Origin: Thauera sp.
Lineage (GTDB): Bacteria > Pseudomonadota > Gammaproteobacteria > Burkholderiales > Rhodocyclaceae
Reading direction: 5' to 3'
Length of the DNA: 64,000 nt
Assembly (NCBI GenBank): GCA_017302295.1
Contig: JAFLDS010000013.1
Location: forward strand, 1 to 64,000
This document shows, one piece after another, positions 29,130 through 37,581 of the stretch. The first letter of the stretch is position 1. The number at the start of each line of letters is the position of its first letter. Under the pieces are notes generated by a model that saw nothing but the letters and a program-made list of their open reading frames with translations, was not told the origin of the DNA and did not search any database. The position numbers and the translations under genes are program-made.

Positions 29130-30098
29130 TTGTCCGTCAAGCAGCTATTCGATCCGATCGCCGCCGACATGCAGGCGGTGGATACGGTCATCCGCGAACG
29201 TCTGTATTCCGACGTGGTCCTGATCCGGCAGGTGGCCGAATACATCATCCACAGCGGTGGCAAGCGGCTGCGTCCGGCGCTGGTGTTGTTCACTGCGGGG
29301 GCGATGGGGTACAAGGGTACGCAGCACCACGAATTGGCTGCAGTGGTCGAGTTCATCCACACCGCAACGCTGCTGCACGACGACGTCGTCGACGAATCGG
29401 ACCTGCGCCGCGGCAACAAGACGGCGAACGCGATGTTCGGCAATGCCGCGTCGGTGCTGGTCGGCGACTTCCTCTATTCGCGTGCCTTCCAGATGATGGT
29501 GGGTGTCGACAACATGCGGGTGATGCGCGTGCTGGCCGATGCCACCAATGTCATCGCCGAGGGCGAAGTTCTGCAGCTCCTCAACTGCCACAACGCCGAT
29601 GTCGGCGTCGAGGATTACCTGCGCGTGATCCGCTACAAGACGGCCAAGCTGTTCGAGGCGGCTTCGCGACTCGGCGGCATCCTGGCCGGCGCCGACGATG
29701 AACAGGAACAGCGCCTCGCCGCATTCGGGATGCATCTGGGGACCGCGTTCCAGATTATCGACGACGTCCTCGACTATTCCGCCGACGAAGCCGAAACGGG
29801 CAAGCATCTTGGCGACGACCTTGCCGAGGGCAAACCGACGCTGCCGCTGATCCACGTGATGCTGCAGGGCTCGGCGGAGCAGGCCGCGATCGTTCGCAAT
29901 GCCATCGAGAGCGGTGGCAGGGACGATTTCGCCGCGGTGCTCGGGGCGATACAGGCGACGGGTGCGCTGGACGAAGCGCGCAGGCACGCGCGGGTCGAGG
30001 CCGATCTCGCAATCGATGCGATTTCCACTCTCCCCCCTTCCAATTTCAAGGATGCGCTGCTACAATTATCGGACTTTGCAGTTGCGAGAAATCACTGA
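29130..30098 (+). CDS. ispB: octaprenyl/polyprenyl diphosphate synthase
   Basis: 322 aa from the TTG at 29130, which gives the family length and an N-terminus SVKQLFDPIAADMQAVD; an ATG at 29076 would add 18 unlikely residues. Both aspartate-rich motifs of trans-prenyltransferases are present: LLHDDVVDESD (first DDxxD) and IIDDVLDYSAD (second). GGKRLRPALVL binds substrate. It makes the isoprenoid tail of ubiquinone. Confidence 0.93.
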   Translation: MSVKQLFDPIAADMQAVDTVIRERLYSDVVLIRQVAEYIIHSGGKRLRPALVLFTAGAMGYKGTQHHELAAVVEFIHTATLLHDDVVDESDLRRGNKTANAMFGNAASVLVGDFLYSRAFQMMVGVDNMRVMRVLADATNVIAEGEVLQLLNCHNADVGVEDYLRVIRYKTAKLFEAASRLGGILAGADDEQEQRLAAFGMHLGTAFQIIDDVLDYSADEAETGKHLGDDLAEGKPTLPLIHVMLQGSAEQAAIVRNAIESGGRDDFAAVLGAIQATGALDEARRHARVEADLAIDAISTLPPSNFKDALLQLSDFAVARNH

Positions 30099-30137
30099 TA
30101 AGATATCTGGCTTCGCAGGGAAAAGCAGCAAAAGTGT

Positions 30138-30214
30138 CGGGGAATAGCTCAGCCTGGTAGAGCACTGCGTTCGGGACGCAGGGGCCGGAGGTTCGAATCC
30201 TCTTTCCCCGACCA
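30138..30214 (+). tRNA. tRNA-Pro (anticodon CGG)
   Basis: 77-nt cloverleaf including an encoded CCA. The acceptor stem CGGGGAA/TTCCCCG is perfect. The anticodon stem CTGCG/CGCAG encloses the loop TTCGGGA with anticodon CGG. The T-loop GTTCGAATC is standard. It follows ispB by 39 bases and is followed by a terminator. Confidence 0.97.
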
Positions 30215-30226
30215 TCAATACAAGAT

Positions 30227-30255
30227 AACCGCCCTCGAGGCGGTTTTTCTTTTTG
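30227..30255 (+). terminator. rho-independent terminator after tRNA-Pro
   Basis: A 7-bp stem AACCGCC/GGCGGTT with a CTCGA loop, then a T-rich run (TTTCTTTTT). It ends the tRNA transcript 13 bases after the CCA. Confidence 0.9.
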
Positions 30256-30347
30256 TGCGCCTACCATGTAGGCTGTGGGCGAAGCTGGTTTTTGTTGCGG
30301 GCCGAATCCGCTCCGACCCGGTCGTTGAAATCAAAGGAAAGAAGTCG

Positions 30348-30794
30348 ATGAGCCAAACGTCTGAATTCGAGTGGGACGACCGCTATCTGATGGGTTATGC
30401 GGCGATGGACGACACGCACAAGGAGTTCGTCGATTGTGTGGATGCGATGCTGACTGCCAGCGACGAGCAGATGCTGGCGGCGCTCGATGCCTTCATCGAC
30501 CACGCGGAACGTCATTTCGAGCAGGAAAAGGCGTGGATGAGCGCCGATGGTTTCCCTGCGCGCGACTGTCACGTCGAGGAACACGACAAGGTGATGGAGT
30601 CGGCGTACGAAGTGCGCAAGCTCGTCGCGGAAGGCAACTGCCTGGTAGGGCGTGATTTTGCTCAGGCGGCGATGGAGTGGTTCCCCGGTCACGCCGACTA
30701 CATGGATTCGGCGTTGGCGAACTGGCTGGTGAAGCGTGCGCACGACGGTTCGCCGCTCGTCCTGCGCCGCAAGAAGCCGGGCGCGGAGCAGTAA
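30348..30794 (+). CDS. bacteriohemerythrin (diiron oxygen-binding protein)
   Basis: 148 aa from the ATG at 30348, after AAAGGAAAG. All seven diiron ligands expected in hemerythrins are visible: H24, H56 and E60 (HFEQE), H75 and H79 (HVEEH), H115 and D120 (HADYMD). It binds O2 reversibly as a single cytoplasmic domain. A role in O2 buffering or sensing is usual in facultative denitrifiers of this group. No signalling domain is attached. The neighbouring aor cluster encodes oxygen-sensitive enzymes, but a functional link is only a guess. Confidence 0.93.
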   Translation: MSQTSEFEWDDRYLMGYAAMDDTHKEFVDCVDAMLTASDEQMLAALDAFIDHAERHFEQEKAWMSADGFPARDCHVEEHDKVMESAYEVRKLVAEGNCLVGRDFAQAAMEWFPGHADYMDSALANWLVKRAHDGSPLVLRRKKPGAEQ

Positions 30795-30813
30795 GCAGGG
30801 CTTGGGTGGGCAT

Positions 30814-30849
30814 GGACCGCCCCGTCGCGACTTGCGCGCGGGGCGGTCC
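30814..30849. terminator. hairpin between hemerythrin and TonB-receptor genes, likely bidirectional terminator
   Basis: A perfect 11-bp stem (GGACCGCCCCG with CGGGGCGGTCC) around a 14-nt loop, lying between two convergent stop codons. It has no T-run, so termination is likely but not certain. Confidence 0.55.
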
Positions 30850-30851
30850 GA

Positions 30852-33002
30852 TCAGTAACGGTAGGTCAGGCGCACGCCGCCGAACAGGTTGCGTCCCGGG
30901 CCGGGTTCGTAGAAGCGGCCGTTGCGGTCGCCGACGATCACCGAGCCGATGTGCTTGCGGTCGAACAGGTTGTCGAGCCGGATGAATTCGGAGAGCGTCC
31001 ACGGCCCGGACTGCTGTTCGGCGCCCAGACGCAAGTTGACCAGAGTGTAGGCGGGCGCTTCGTGCTGGTCGTTCAGGTCGTTTACGAACACCCGGCTGCG
31101 ATGCACGCCTTCGATGGCGGTGCTGATGCCGGCGACGGGTTTCCAGCCGAGCTCGGCATAGGTGGTGAGCGCGGGGACCCCGGGAATGCGGCGCCCCTCC
31201 GGCACGACCGTCGTGCCGGTGGTGAAGGCCTCGTCGTAGATGGCGCGCATTGCGGTGACCGCGCCGCGCGCCGTCAGCGTGCGGGTCAGATTGCTCTCCA
31301 CAGCGAACTCGGCACCCTGGCGCAGGGTCTTGCCGGCATTGGCATAGAAGGTGCGGCCACCCAGACTGCCCGCGACGACGATCTCGTCGTCGGTGCGGAT
31401 CTGGAACAGCGCGGCATTGACGCGCGTCGACTCACCGACATAGGCCTTCACGCCGATCTCCGCCTGCTGGCTGCGTGAGGGCTTGAGCGCAAAGTTGAAG
31501 CCGCCGCGGTCGGCCGGGTAGGAAAGCTCGTTGAGCGTTGGCGTCTCGAAACCGGTGCCCAGGCTGGCGTACAGGTTGAGCAGCGGCGTGGCGCGCCACA
31601 GCACGCCCACGGCCGGCGTTGTCTTGCGGAAGGTGACCGCGCCGCTGTCGTCGCCGTTCGCCCCGATCACGTACTGGTCATCGACCTCGAACTTCACCTG
31701 GCTGTGCCGTACGCCGGCTGTCCAGTCCCAGTCGCCCTGTCTCCAGATCGCCTGCAGGTAGGGATCGGTGCTGGTCACGGTGTCGATTTCGTCCCGGCGC
31801 AGCGCGCCCTTCACGCCCAGCCGGTCGCCGATGAAATTCTGGTAGCCCTGGCGGTCGTCTTCCGAGCGGTCGTAGTCGATGCCGGCGGTCACCGTCAGGT
31901 GTCCGCTGCCGACGTCGCGCTCGGCAATCCAGCGCGCACCGAGGCCGAAGAAGTCACGGTCGAAGTCCACCACGCCGCCAGGGTGGGTGGCTGTCTGTAC
32001 CGCCTTCGGAATGGACTGGAACTGGGTGACGCTGCGCTGTCCGGCATAGGCGGTCAGTTGCAGGCGGTCGCTGCCGAAACGGCGCTCGTAGGTGGCGCCG
32101 CCCTGCATGTGCTCGATGCGCTTGCGCGTGCGGTACTGCAGCGCGACCGGGTCGACCGCGGTCTCGTCGCGTTGATAGGTGTCCCAGTCGATGCCCAGCG
32201 GATCGTCGGTGTAGGGCTGGCGCAGGCCGCTGGCGAGCAGCGTCAGCTTGCTGTCCGCATCGGGCGCCAGGGTGATCTTGGCGAAGCCCTGGTCGCGTTT
32301 GGCGGCGCTGTAGTCGCGCTCGCCGTCGGTCTCGAAGTGCGAGGCGTCGAGCACGTAGCCGATGCCATTCACCTCGCCTTCGGCGCCGAGGTCGTACTTG
32401 AGGGTGCCGTGTTCGCCGCCGAGCAGGCCGGCGCGCAGCCGCGGCGTGCCCTTGCCGTCGCGCGAGAAGAGCTGGATCACGCCGCCGGCGTGGTTGCCGT
32501 AGATGGTGGCGAAAGGGCCGCGCAGCACTTCGATGCGCTCGGCGGTGTCGAGGTTGAAGGTGGCGGCCTGGCCCTGGCCATCCGGATTGGTGGCGGGAAT
32601 ACCGTCGGCGATCAGCTTCACGCCGCGCACCCCGAACGCCGCCCGTGCGCCGAAGCCGCGCACCGAAATCTGCAGGTCCTGGGCGTAGTTCTGCCGATTC
32701 TGGACGACGACTCCGGGCACACTGCTGAGGATCTCCGACACGTTCACTCGGAGGCTCTCGGTGCTTGCGCCGCCGACGTCGACGCCCTCGATCGAGTAGG
32801 GGACGTCGAAGGCGGAGGCCTCCACCCGGCTGCCGGTGATCACGACCGGCGACATCATCGGCGGCGCGGCCTCGTCCTCGGGCGCGGCTTGGGCGTTCGC
32901 GGCCTGTGCGGCGACGGCGCCCGCCGCGGCGAGCAGGACATGTCCCGCGAGGGAGCGCGCCGGAGCGCGGCGGCGCGGGTGAACGGTTGACGGTCGGATC
33001 AT
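30852..33002 (-). CDS. TonB-dependent outer-membrane receptor
   Basis: 716 aa from the ATG at 33002, preceded by AAGGAGGAG; the frame is open far upstream but overlaps aorA and aorB and is not coding there. A signal peptide ends near residue 39 (AANAQA). A plug domain (about 50-165) shows the PVVITGSR start, LSSVPGVVVQNRQNYAQDLQISVRGFGARAAFGVRG and RIEVLRGPFATIYGNHAGGVIQLF. A 22-strand-type barrel follows and ends in Tyr. It resembles ferric-siderophore or metal-complex receptors. Divergent from the tungsten aor-tup cluster, so its ligand could be a tungstate complex; this is inference. I find no cobalamin riboswitch upstream. Confidence 0.92.
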   Translation of the reverse strand: MIRPSTVHPRRRAPARSLAGHVLLAAAGAVAAQAANAQAAPEDEAAPPMMSPVVITGSRVEASAFDVPYSIEGVDVGGASTESLRVNVSEILSSVPGVVVQNRQNYAQDLQISVRGFGARAAFGVRGVKLIADGIPATNPDGQGQAATFNLDTAERIEVLRGPFATIYGNHAGGVIQLFSRDGKGTPRLRAGLLGGEHGTLKYDLGAEGEVNGIGYVLDASHFETDGERDYSAAKRDQGFAKITLAPDADSKLTLLASGLRQPYTDDPLGIDWDTYQRDETAVDPVALQYRTRKRIEHMQGGATYERRFGSDRLQLTAYAGQRSVTQFQSIPKAVQTATHPGGVVDFDRDFFGLGARWIAERDVGSGHLTVTAGIDYDRSEDDRQGYQNFIGDRLGVKGALRRDEIDTVTSTDPYLQAIWRQGDWDWTAGVRHSQVKFEVDDQYVIGANGDDSGAVTFRKTTPAVGVLWRATPLLNLYASLGTGFETPTLNELSYPADRGGFNFALKPSRSQQAEIGVKAYVGESTRVNAALFQIRTDDEIVVAGSLGGRTFYANAGKTLRQGAEFAVESNLTRTLTARGAVTAMRAIYDEAFTTGTTVVPEGRRIPGVPALTTYAELGWKPVAGISTAIEGVHRSRVFVNDLNDQHEAPAYTLVNLRLGAEQQSGPWTLSEFIRLDNLFDRKHIGSVIVGDRNGRFYEPGPGRNLFGGVRLTYRY

Positions 33003-33099
33003 CGGGTCTCCTCCTTGGTCGCGGTGGCCTCTGTCGGCTATCGATGGCCATTTTTTCCCACATCCTAACCCGATGGTCAGCGGCGCGGGTTTTCCCCGG

Positions 33100-33127
33100 T
33101 TGACGGTCCGTTGGCGCTGCGTATTCT
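33100..33127 (+). promoter_or_regulatory. candidate promoter of the aor operon
   Basis: TTGACG (33100-33105) and TATTCT (33122-33127) with 16 bases between. It would give a leader of about 95 bases before aorA. No other site in the 228-bp divergent region is as good. Confidence 0.45.
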
Positions 33128-33230
33128 GCAGGCAGACGCCCGCGTCACAGGGGCGCTTTCCGATCTCCCGCACGGCCGGGTTGTGTCCGTCCGCGAGAGG
33201 GGCGGCAGAACGAATCGGAGGAGACCGTCG

Positions 33231-33710
33231 ATGTGGAAATCCCTGCACATTGATCCCGCCAAGTGCACCGGCTGTCTGCAATGCGAGATGGCCTGTTCCT
33301 ACGAGCACACCGGGGCCATCAATCCGAGCAAGTCGCGCATCAAGGTGTTCAGCTTCGAGCACGAAGGGCGCAAGGTGCCCTACACCTGTACCCAATGCAC
33401 CGAAGCCTGGTGCCTTAACGCCTGCCCGGTGGATGCGATCCGCATCGACCTGACCACCGGCGCCAAAATGGTGTTCGAGGACACCTGCGTCGGCTGCAAG
33501 GTGTGCACCATCGCCTGCCCCTTCGGCACGATCAATTACAACCAGGACAGCGGCAAGGTGCAGAAGTGCGATTTGTGCGCGGGCGATCCGGCCTGTGCCA
33601 AGGCCTGCCCGACCGGCGCGATCACCTACATCGATGCCGACTGGACGGGGCTCGACCGCATGCGCGCGTGGGCGGGCAAGGTCAACACGCCGGCTTCGGC
33701 CGCCGCCTGA
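33231..33710 (+). CDS. aorA: aldehyde oxidoreductase iron-sulfur subunit AorA
   Basis: 159 aa. The ATG at 33231 follows GGAGGAGA. Sixteen cysteines in four clusters (CTGCLQCEMAC, CTQCTEAWCLNACP, CVGCKVCTIACP, CDLCAGDPACAKACP) give four [4Fe-4S] sites, as in electron-transfer subunits of the DmsB type and in AorA of Aromatoleum aromaticum. It passes electrons from the tungsten subunit to the flavin subunit and, in the Aromatoleum enzyme, builds AorAB filaments. It is directly followed by aorB. Confidence 0.92.
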   Translation: MWKSLHIDPAKCTGCLQCEMACSYEHTGAINPSKSRIKVFSFEHEGRKVPYTCTQCTEAWCLNACPVDAIRIDLTTGAKMVFEDTCVGCKVCTIACPFGTINYNQDSGKVQKCDLCAGDPACAKACPTGAITYIDADWTGLDRMRAWAGKVNTPASAAA

Positions 33711-33722
33711 AGGAGGACGATC

Positions 33723-35570
33723 ATGGGCTGGAATCGCAAGATCCTGCGGGTCGACCTGACGCGGGGCACCTGCACGGAAGAGCCGCTCAACATGCAGTGG
33801 GCGCAGGACTACCTCGGCTCGCGCGGGCTGGCATCGAAATACCTCGTGTCGGAGATCGATCCGAAGGTCGATCCGCTGTCGCCGGACAACAAGATGATCA
33901 TGGCGACCGGTCCGCTCACCGGGACGATGGCCTCCACCGGCGGCCGTTACACAGTCGTCACCAAGGGGCCGCTCACCGGCGCCATCGCCTGCTCGAACTC
34001 GGGCGGGTTCTTCGGTGCGGAGATGAAGTTCGCCGGCTGGGACATGATCATCTTCGAGGGCCGCTCGCCCAAGCCGGTCTATCTGCACGTCGAGAACGAT
34101 CGCGCCGAACTGCGCGATGCGGCCCATCTCTGGGGCAAGAGTTGCTGGGAGACCGAGGAGACGATCAAACACGAGTTGCAGGATCCGCTCGTGCGCGTTT
34201 CGTCGATCGGCCTGGCGGGCGAGAGTCAGGTTTTTTACGCCTGTATCGTCAATGACCTGCACCGCGCCGCCGGGCGGTCCGGCGTGGGCGCGGTGATGGG
34301 CTCGAAGAACCTGAAAGCGGTGGCGATCCGTGGGACCAAGGGCGTATCGGGCATCCGCGATTTCGGTGAGTTCCTGCAGGCCACCACCGCCGCGAAGAAG
34401 GTGCTGGCCGACAACGCGGTCACCGGCCAGGGCCTGCCCAAGTACGGCACGCAGGTGCTGATGAACGTGATCAACGAGATCGGCGCGCTGCCCACGCGCA
34501 ACCACCGCGACGTGCAGTTCGAGGACGCGAACAAGATCTCCGCCGAGGCGATGCACGAGAAGCGCCCGACCGACGGCAAGCCGCATCTGGTGACGAACGC
34601 GGCCTGTTTCGGCTGCACCATCGCTTGTGGCCGCATCTCCGAGATCGACAAGGGGCACTTCACCGTCAAGAACAGCCCGAAGTACTGGGGCGCGTCGGGC
34701 GGCCTGGAGTACGAAGCGGCGTGGGCGCTGGGCGCGGCCAATGGCGTGGGTGACCTCGAGGCCCTGCAGTACGCCAACCTGCTATGCAACGAGCAGGGCA
34801 TGGACCCGATCTCCTTCGGCGCGACCGTGGGCGCGGCCATGGAGTTGTACGAGATGGGCGTGCTCACCCGCGAGCAGATCGGCCTCGAGGCGCCGTTCGG
34901 CTCGGCCGAGGCGCTGGCGCGGCTGGCTGAAATGACCGCGACGGGCGAGGGGTTCGGCAAGGAGCTGGGCCTGGGGTCGAAGCGCCTGTGCACGAAGTAT
35001 GGCCACCCCGAGCTGTCGATGAGCGTGAAGGGCCAGGAATTTCCCGCCTACGACTCGCGCGGCATCCAGGGCATGGGGCTCGCCTACGCGACCTCCAACC
35101 GTGGTGCGTGCCATCTGCGCGGCTACACCGTCACCTCCGAGGTGCTCGGCATCCCGGTGAAGACCGATCCGCACGTCACCGAGGGCAAACCGGAACTGGT
35201 CAAGGCCTTCCAGGACGCCACCGCGGTGTTCGACTCCGCCGGCATCTGCGTGTTCACCAGCTTCGCGTGGACCCTGGCCGACGTGCAGCCGCAGCTCGCC
35301 GCCGCCTGCGAGGGCGACTGGAGCATGGAGCGCCTGAACGAGGTGGGCGAGCGCATCTGGAACATGGAGCGCCAGTTCAACAACGCCGCCGGCTTCACCG
35401 CCAAGGACGACAACCTGCCGCCGCGGCTGACCTCCGAGCCCGCCAGGACCGGCCCTGCGAAGGGCATGGTGAACCAGCTCGGCAAGATGCTGCCCGAGTA
35501 CTACCAGATGCGCGGCTGGACGCCCGAGGGCGTGCCCACGCCGGAGACGCTGGCCCGGCTCGGACTCTGA
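33723..35570 (+). CDS. aorB: tungsten-containing aldehyde:ferredoxin oxidoreductase large subunit AorB
   Basis: 615 aa, normal AOR length. It starts MGWNRKILRVDLTRGTC, the conserved AOR N-terminus. The [4Fe-4S] ligands are C295, C298 and C302 (CFGCTIACG) and C509 (GICVFTS), spaced as in Pyrococcus AOR. GGRYTVVTKGPLTGAIACSNSGGFFG and RGACHLRGYT form the tungsto-bispterin site. It oxidises aldehydes to carboxylic acids and in Aromatoleum can also reduce acids with H2. It lies 12 bases after aorA, with an AGGAGGA ribosome site. Confidence 0.95.
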   Translation: MGWNRKILRVDLTRGTCTEEPLNMQWAQDYLGSRGLASKYLVSEIDPKVDPLSPDNKMIMATGPLTGTMASTGGRYTVVTKGPLTGAIACSNSGGFFGAEMKFAGWDMIIFEGRSPKPVYLHVENDRAELRDAAHLWGKSCWETEETIKHELQDPLVRVSSIGLAGESQVFYACIVNDLHRAAGRSGVGAVMGSKNLKAVAIRGTKGVSGIRDFGEFLQATTAAKKVLADNAVTGQGLPKYGTQVLMNVINEIGALPTRNHRDVQFEDANKISAEAMHEKRPTDGKPHLVTNAACFGCTIACGRISEIDKGHFTVKNSPKYWGASGGLEYEAAWALGAANGVGDLEALQYANLLCNEQGMDPISFGATVGAAMELYEMGVLTREQIGLEAPFGSAEALARLAEMTATGEGFGKELGLGSKRLCTKYGHPELSMSVKGQEFPAYDSRGIQGMGLAYATSNRGACHLRGYTVTSEVLGIPVKTDPHVTEGKPELVKAFQDATAVFDSAGICVFTSFAWTLADVQPQLAAACEGDWSMERLNEVGERIWNMERQFNNAAGFTAKDDNLPPRLTSEPARTGPAKGMVNQLGKMLPEYYQMRGWTPEGVPTPETLARLGL

Positions 35571-35586
35571 GATCCGCTCCGATATC

Positions 35587-35627
35587 AGCCCGGTCTTCGC
35601 CCGCAAGGGCGAAGGGGGCTGCTTTTA
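35587..35627 (+). promoter_or_regulatory. GCAA-tetraloop hairpin between aorB and aorC
   Basis: An inner 8-bp stem CTTCGCCC/GGGCGAAG closes a GCAA tetraloop. An outer AGCCC/GGGCT stem follows across a small internal loop, then GCTTTTA. This resembles a leaky terminator or an mRNA-stabilising hairpin within the operon and could make aorAB mRNA more abundant than the genes after it. Confidence 0.6.
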
Positions 35628-35642
35628 CGTCGAGGATTCGCG

Positions 35643-36908
35643 ATGAAGCACCTCATCCTGGGCAACGGCCCTGCCGGCGTCGTCGCTGCAGAAACCCTGC
35701 GCCGTGCCGCGCCGGCCGACGAGATCGTGATGGTCGGCTGCGAGAATGCGCCGCCGTACTCGCGCATGGCGATTCCCTATCTGCTCGAGGAAAACATCGA
35801 CGAGTCCGGCACTTGGCTGCGCAAGGCGCCAGGCCATTTCGACGCACTCGACGTGAGGCAGTTGCGCGGCCGTGCGGTCGCGCTCGATACCGCGAAGCGC
35901 CGCGTGCTGTTCGATGACGGGCATTTCGAGGACTACGACCGGCTGCTGATCGCGACGGGTTCGCATCCCGTTCGCCCGTCCATTCCGGGCATCGATCTGC
36001 CCGAGGTGCAGACCTGCTGGACGCTGGACGACGCGCGGGCGATCGCTGGGCTGGCACGCCCCGGGGCGCGTGTGCTGCAATTGGGCGCCGGTTTCATCGG
36101 CTGCATCATCATGGAGGCACTCGCCAAGCGCGGCGTGCAGCTCACCGTCGTGGAAATGGGTGATCGCATGGTGCCGCGCATGATGACGCAGAAGGCGGGC
36201 GGCATGATCAAGCGCTGGGTGGAAGGCAAGGGCATCCGCGTCGTCACGTCGTCCGGGGTCAAGCGCATCGATGGCGGCAAGGGCTCCCCCTTGCGCGTGA
36301 CGCTGAGCACAGGCGACGTGCTCGACTGCGACGCGGTCATTGCCGCCGCCGGGGTCGCGCCCAACATCGGTTTCCTCGCCGACACCGGCGTGCATGTCGC
36401 CAAGGGTGTGCTCGTCGATGACCGGCTCGAGACCAGCGTCCCCGGCATCTATGCTGCGGGCGACGTGGCCGAAGCGCCCGACTTGTTCACAGGCGCGCAT
36501 CTGGTGGCCGCCATCCAGCCCAATGCGGCCGACCAGGCGCGTGTTGCCGCGCTCAACATGGCCGGGCGCGACACCCGCCTCAACGGGGTGCTGGCGGTCA
36601 ACGTGCTCGACACCCTGGGCCTCATCTCCACTTCGTTCGGCCAGTGGTGGGGCGAGGAGCCCGCGCGCGGCGGCGCGGGCGTGGAACATGTCGACGAGGC
36701 CCGCCACCGCTACCTGAGCCTGCAGTTCCGTGACGACGTCATGATCGGAGCGACCTCGATCGGCCTCACCGAGCACGTCGGCGTCCTGCGCGGGCTGATC
36801 CATGGTCGGGTGAAGCTCGGTCCATGGAAGGAGCGCCTGCTGGCGGCCCCGCTGCAGTTCGTCGATGCCTTCGTGGCACGCACACAGCCGATGGCGCTCG
36901 CGCGCTGA
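35643..36908 (+). CDS. aorC: aldehyde oxidoreductase FAD/NAD-binding subunit AorC
   Basis: 421 aa pyridine nucleotide-disulfide-type oxidoreductase. The N-terminal FAD fold is LGNGPAGVVAAETLRR. The NAD(H) fold is LQLGAGFIGCIIMEALAKRGVQLTVVE. The second FAD motif is VPGIYAAGDVAEAP. In the Aromatoleum enzyme this subunit connects the Fe-S chain of AorA to NAD+. It follows aorB after a 72-base gap containing a hairpin. Confidence 0.9.
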   Translation: MKHLILGNGPAGVVAAETLRRAAPADEIVMVGCENAPPYSRMAIPYLLEENIDESGTWLRKAPGHFDALDVRQLRGRAVALDTAKRRVLFDDGHFEDYDRLLIATGSHPVRPSIPGIDLPEVQTCWTLDDARAIAGLARPGARVLQLGAGFIGCIIMEALAKRGVQLTVVEMGDRMVPRMMTQKAGGMIKRWVEGKGIRVVTSSGVKRIDGGKGSPLRVTLSTGDVLDCDAVIAAAGVAPNIGFLADTGVHVAKGVLVDDRLETSVPGIYAAGDVAEAPDLFTGAHLVAAIQPNAADQARVAALNMAGRDTRLNGVLAVNVLDTLGLISTSFGQWWGEEPARGGAGVEHVDEARHRYLSLQFRDDVMIGATSIGLTEHVGVLRGLIHGRVKLGPWKERLLAAPLQFVDAFVARTQPMALAR

Positions 36909-36923
36909 ACGGCGCTCGGTCGC

Positions 36924-37175
36924 ATGAAAGTCACCTTCAAACTGTTTGCGTCCTTGTCCGACTATCTGCCCGCGGGCACACGCGACAATCGGATCGAACT
37001 CGAGGTCGAGGACGGCGTTTCGGTGGCCGAGCTCATCTTGCGTTACCGGGTGCCGCAGCGCAGCGCTCATCTTGTGCTGGTCAACGGCCTGTTCATCCCG
37101 CCCGCCGAGCGTGCGCAGCGTCGGCTGCAGGAAGGCGATGAACTGGCGGTGTGGCCGCCGATCGCCGGGGGCTGA
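36924..37175 (+). CDS. aorD: MoaD/ThiS-like sulfur carrier protein of the aor cluster
   Basis: 83 aa ubiquitin-fold protein ending in the Gly-Gly (PPIAGG) that is thiocarboxylated in MoaD. It probably supplies dithiolene sulfur for the tungsten pterin cofactor, possibly as a dedicated paralogue of the general MoaD. It starts 16 bases after aorC. The symbol follows the Aromatoleum order. Confidence 0.88.
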   Translation: MKVTFKLFASLSDYLPAGTRDNRIELEVEDGVSVAELILRYRVPQRSAHLVLVNGLFIPPAERAQRRLQEGDELAVWPPIAGG

Positions 37176-37184
37176 GGGCAGCGC

Positions 37185-37493
37185 GTGGCCTTCATCGCCG
37201 GCCCGGTGCCGACCGAGTTCGAGCGCCTGCTCACCGCGACCGCGGCCGGGTTCGAGCGCGACTTGCGCCAGGCCTGGCCGGCGACCGAGGGCAGCGCGGA
37301 CACGCTGCGGTTCGTCGTCAGGGACGAGGCTGCGAGCTTGCAGATCGACGTCGCGCCGGCCGGCGTGAGGCGCCTCGGCTTGTTCGAACTGCCGCAGCTC
37401 GTCGTGCGCTACCGCTTCACCCGCGGTGACGAGGCCGCAAGGCGTAGCCTGCTGACGCAACTTGATCGAGCGATGCAGAAGGGCGGCGGGTGA
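37185..37493 (+). CDS. small conserved aor-cluster protein (AorE position)
   Basis: 102 aa from a GTG at 37185, preceded by GAGGGCAG. It is a compact alpha/beta sequence (FERLLTATAAGFERDLRQAWPA; DTLRFVVRDEAASLQIDVAPAG; LPQLVVRYRFT) with no known catalytic motif and no membrane helix. It ends in GGG, as the neighbouring MoaD-like protein ends in GG, but the flanking residues (MQKGGG) differ from a MoaD tail. By position it corresponds to the fifth gene of aor clusters, likely a maturation factor or chaperone for the tungsten enzyme; function unproven. Confidence 0.6.
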   Translation: MAFIAGPVPTEFERLLTATAAGFERDLRQAWPATEGSADTLRFVVRDEAASLQIDVAPAGVRRLGLFELPQLVVRYRFTRGDEAARRSLLTQLDRAMQKGGG

Positions 37494-37581
37494 TTGCGGC
37501 AACCATTCGGCGTGCTCGGCTTGATCGGGTCGGGACGCACCCGGCGTGCGGCGCCGGATCCGGTTCGGCTATGCTCTGCCC

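Noticed and set aside
30138-30347. Integration site for a genomic island at tRNA-Pro
   Set aside because: The tRNA is followed by its own terminator and a hemerythrin gene. No integrase and no repeated tRNA 3' end is present nearby.
33003-33230. Cobalamin or molybdenum-cofactor riboswitch ahead of the TonB receptor or aorA
   Set aside because: I found no B12-box-like GCCACTG element or other conserved riboswitch core on either strand of this region.
33003-34658. N-terminal extension of the TonB-receptor frame into aorA and aorB
   Set aside because: The receptor has a normal signal peptide and an AAGGAGGAG site at 33002; the extension is antisense to aor genes.
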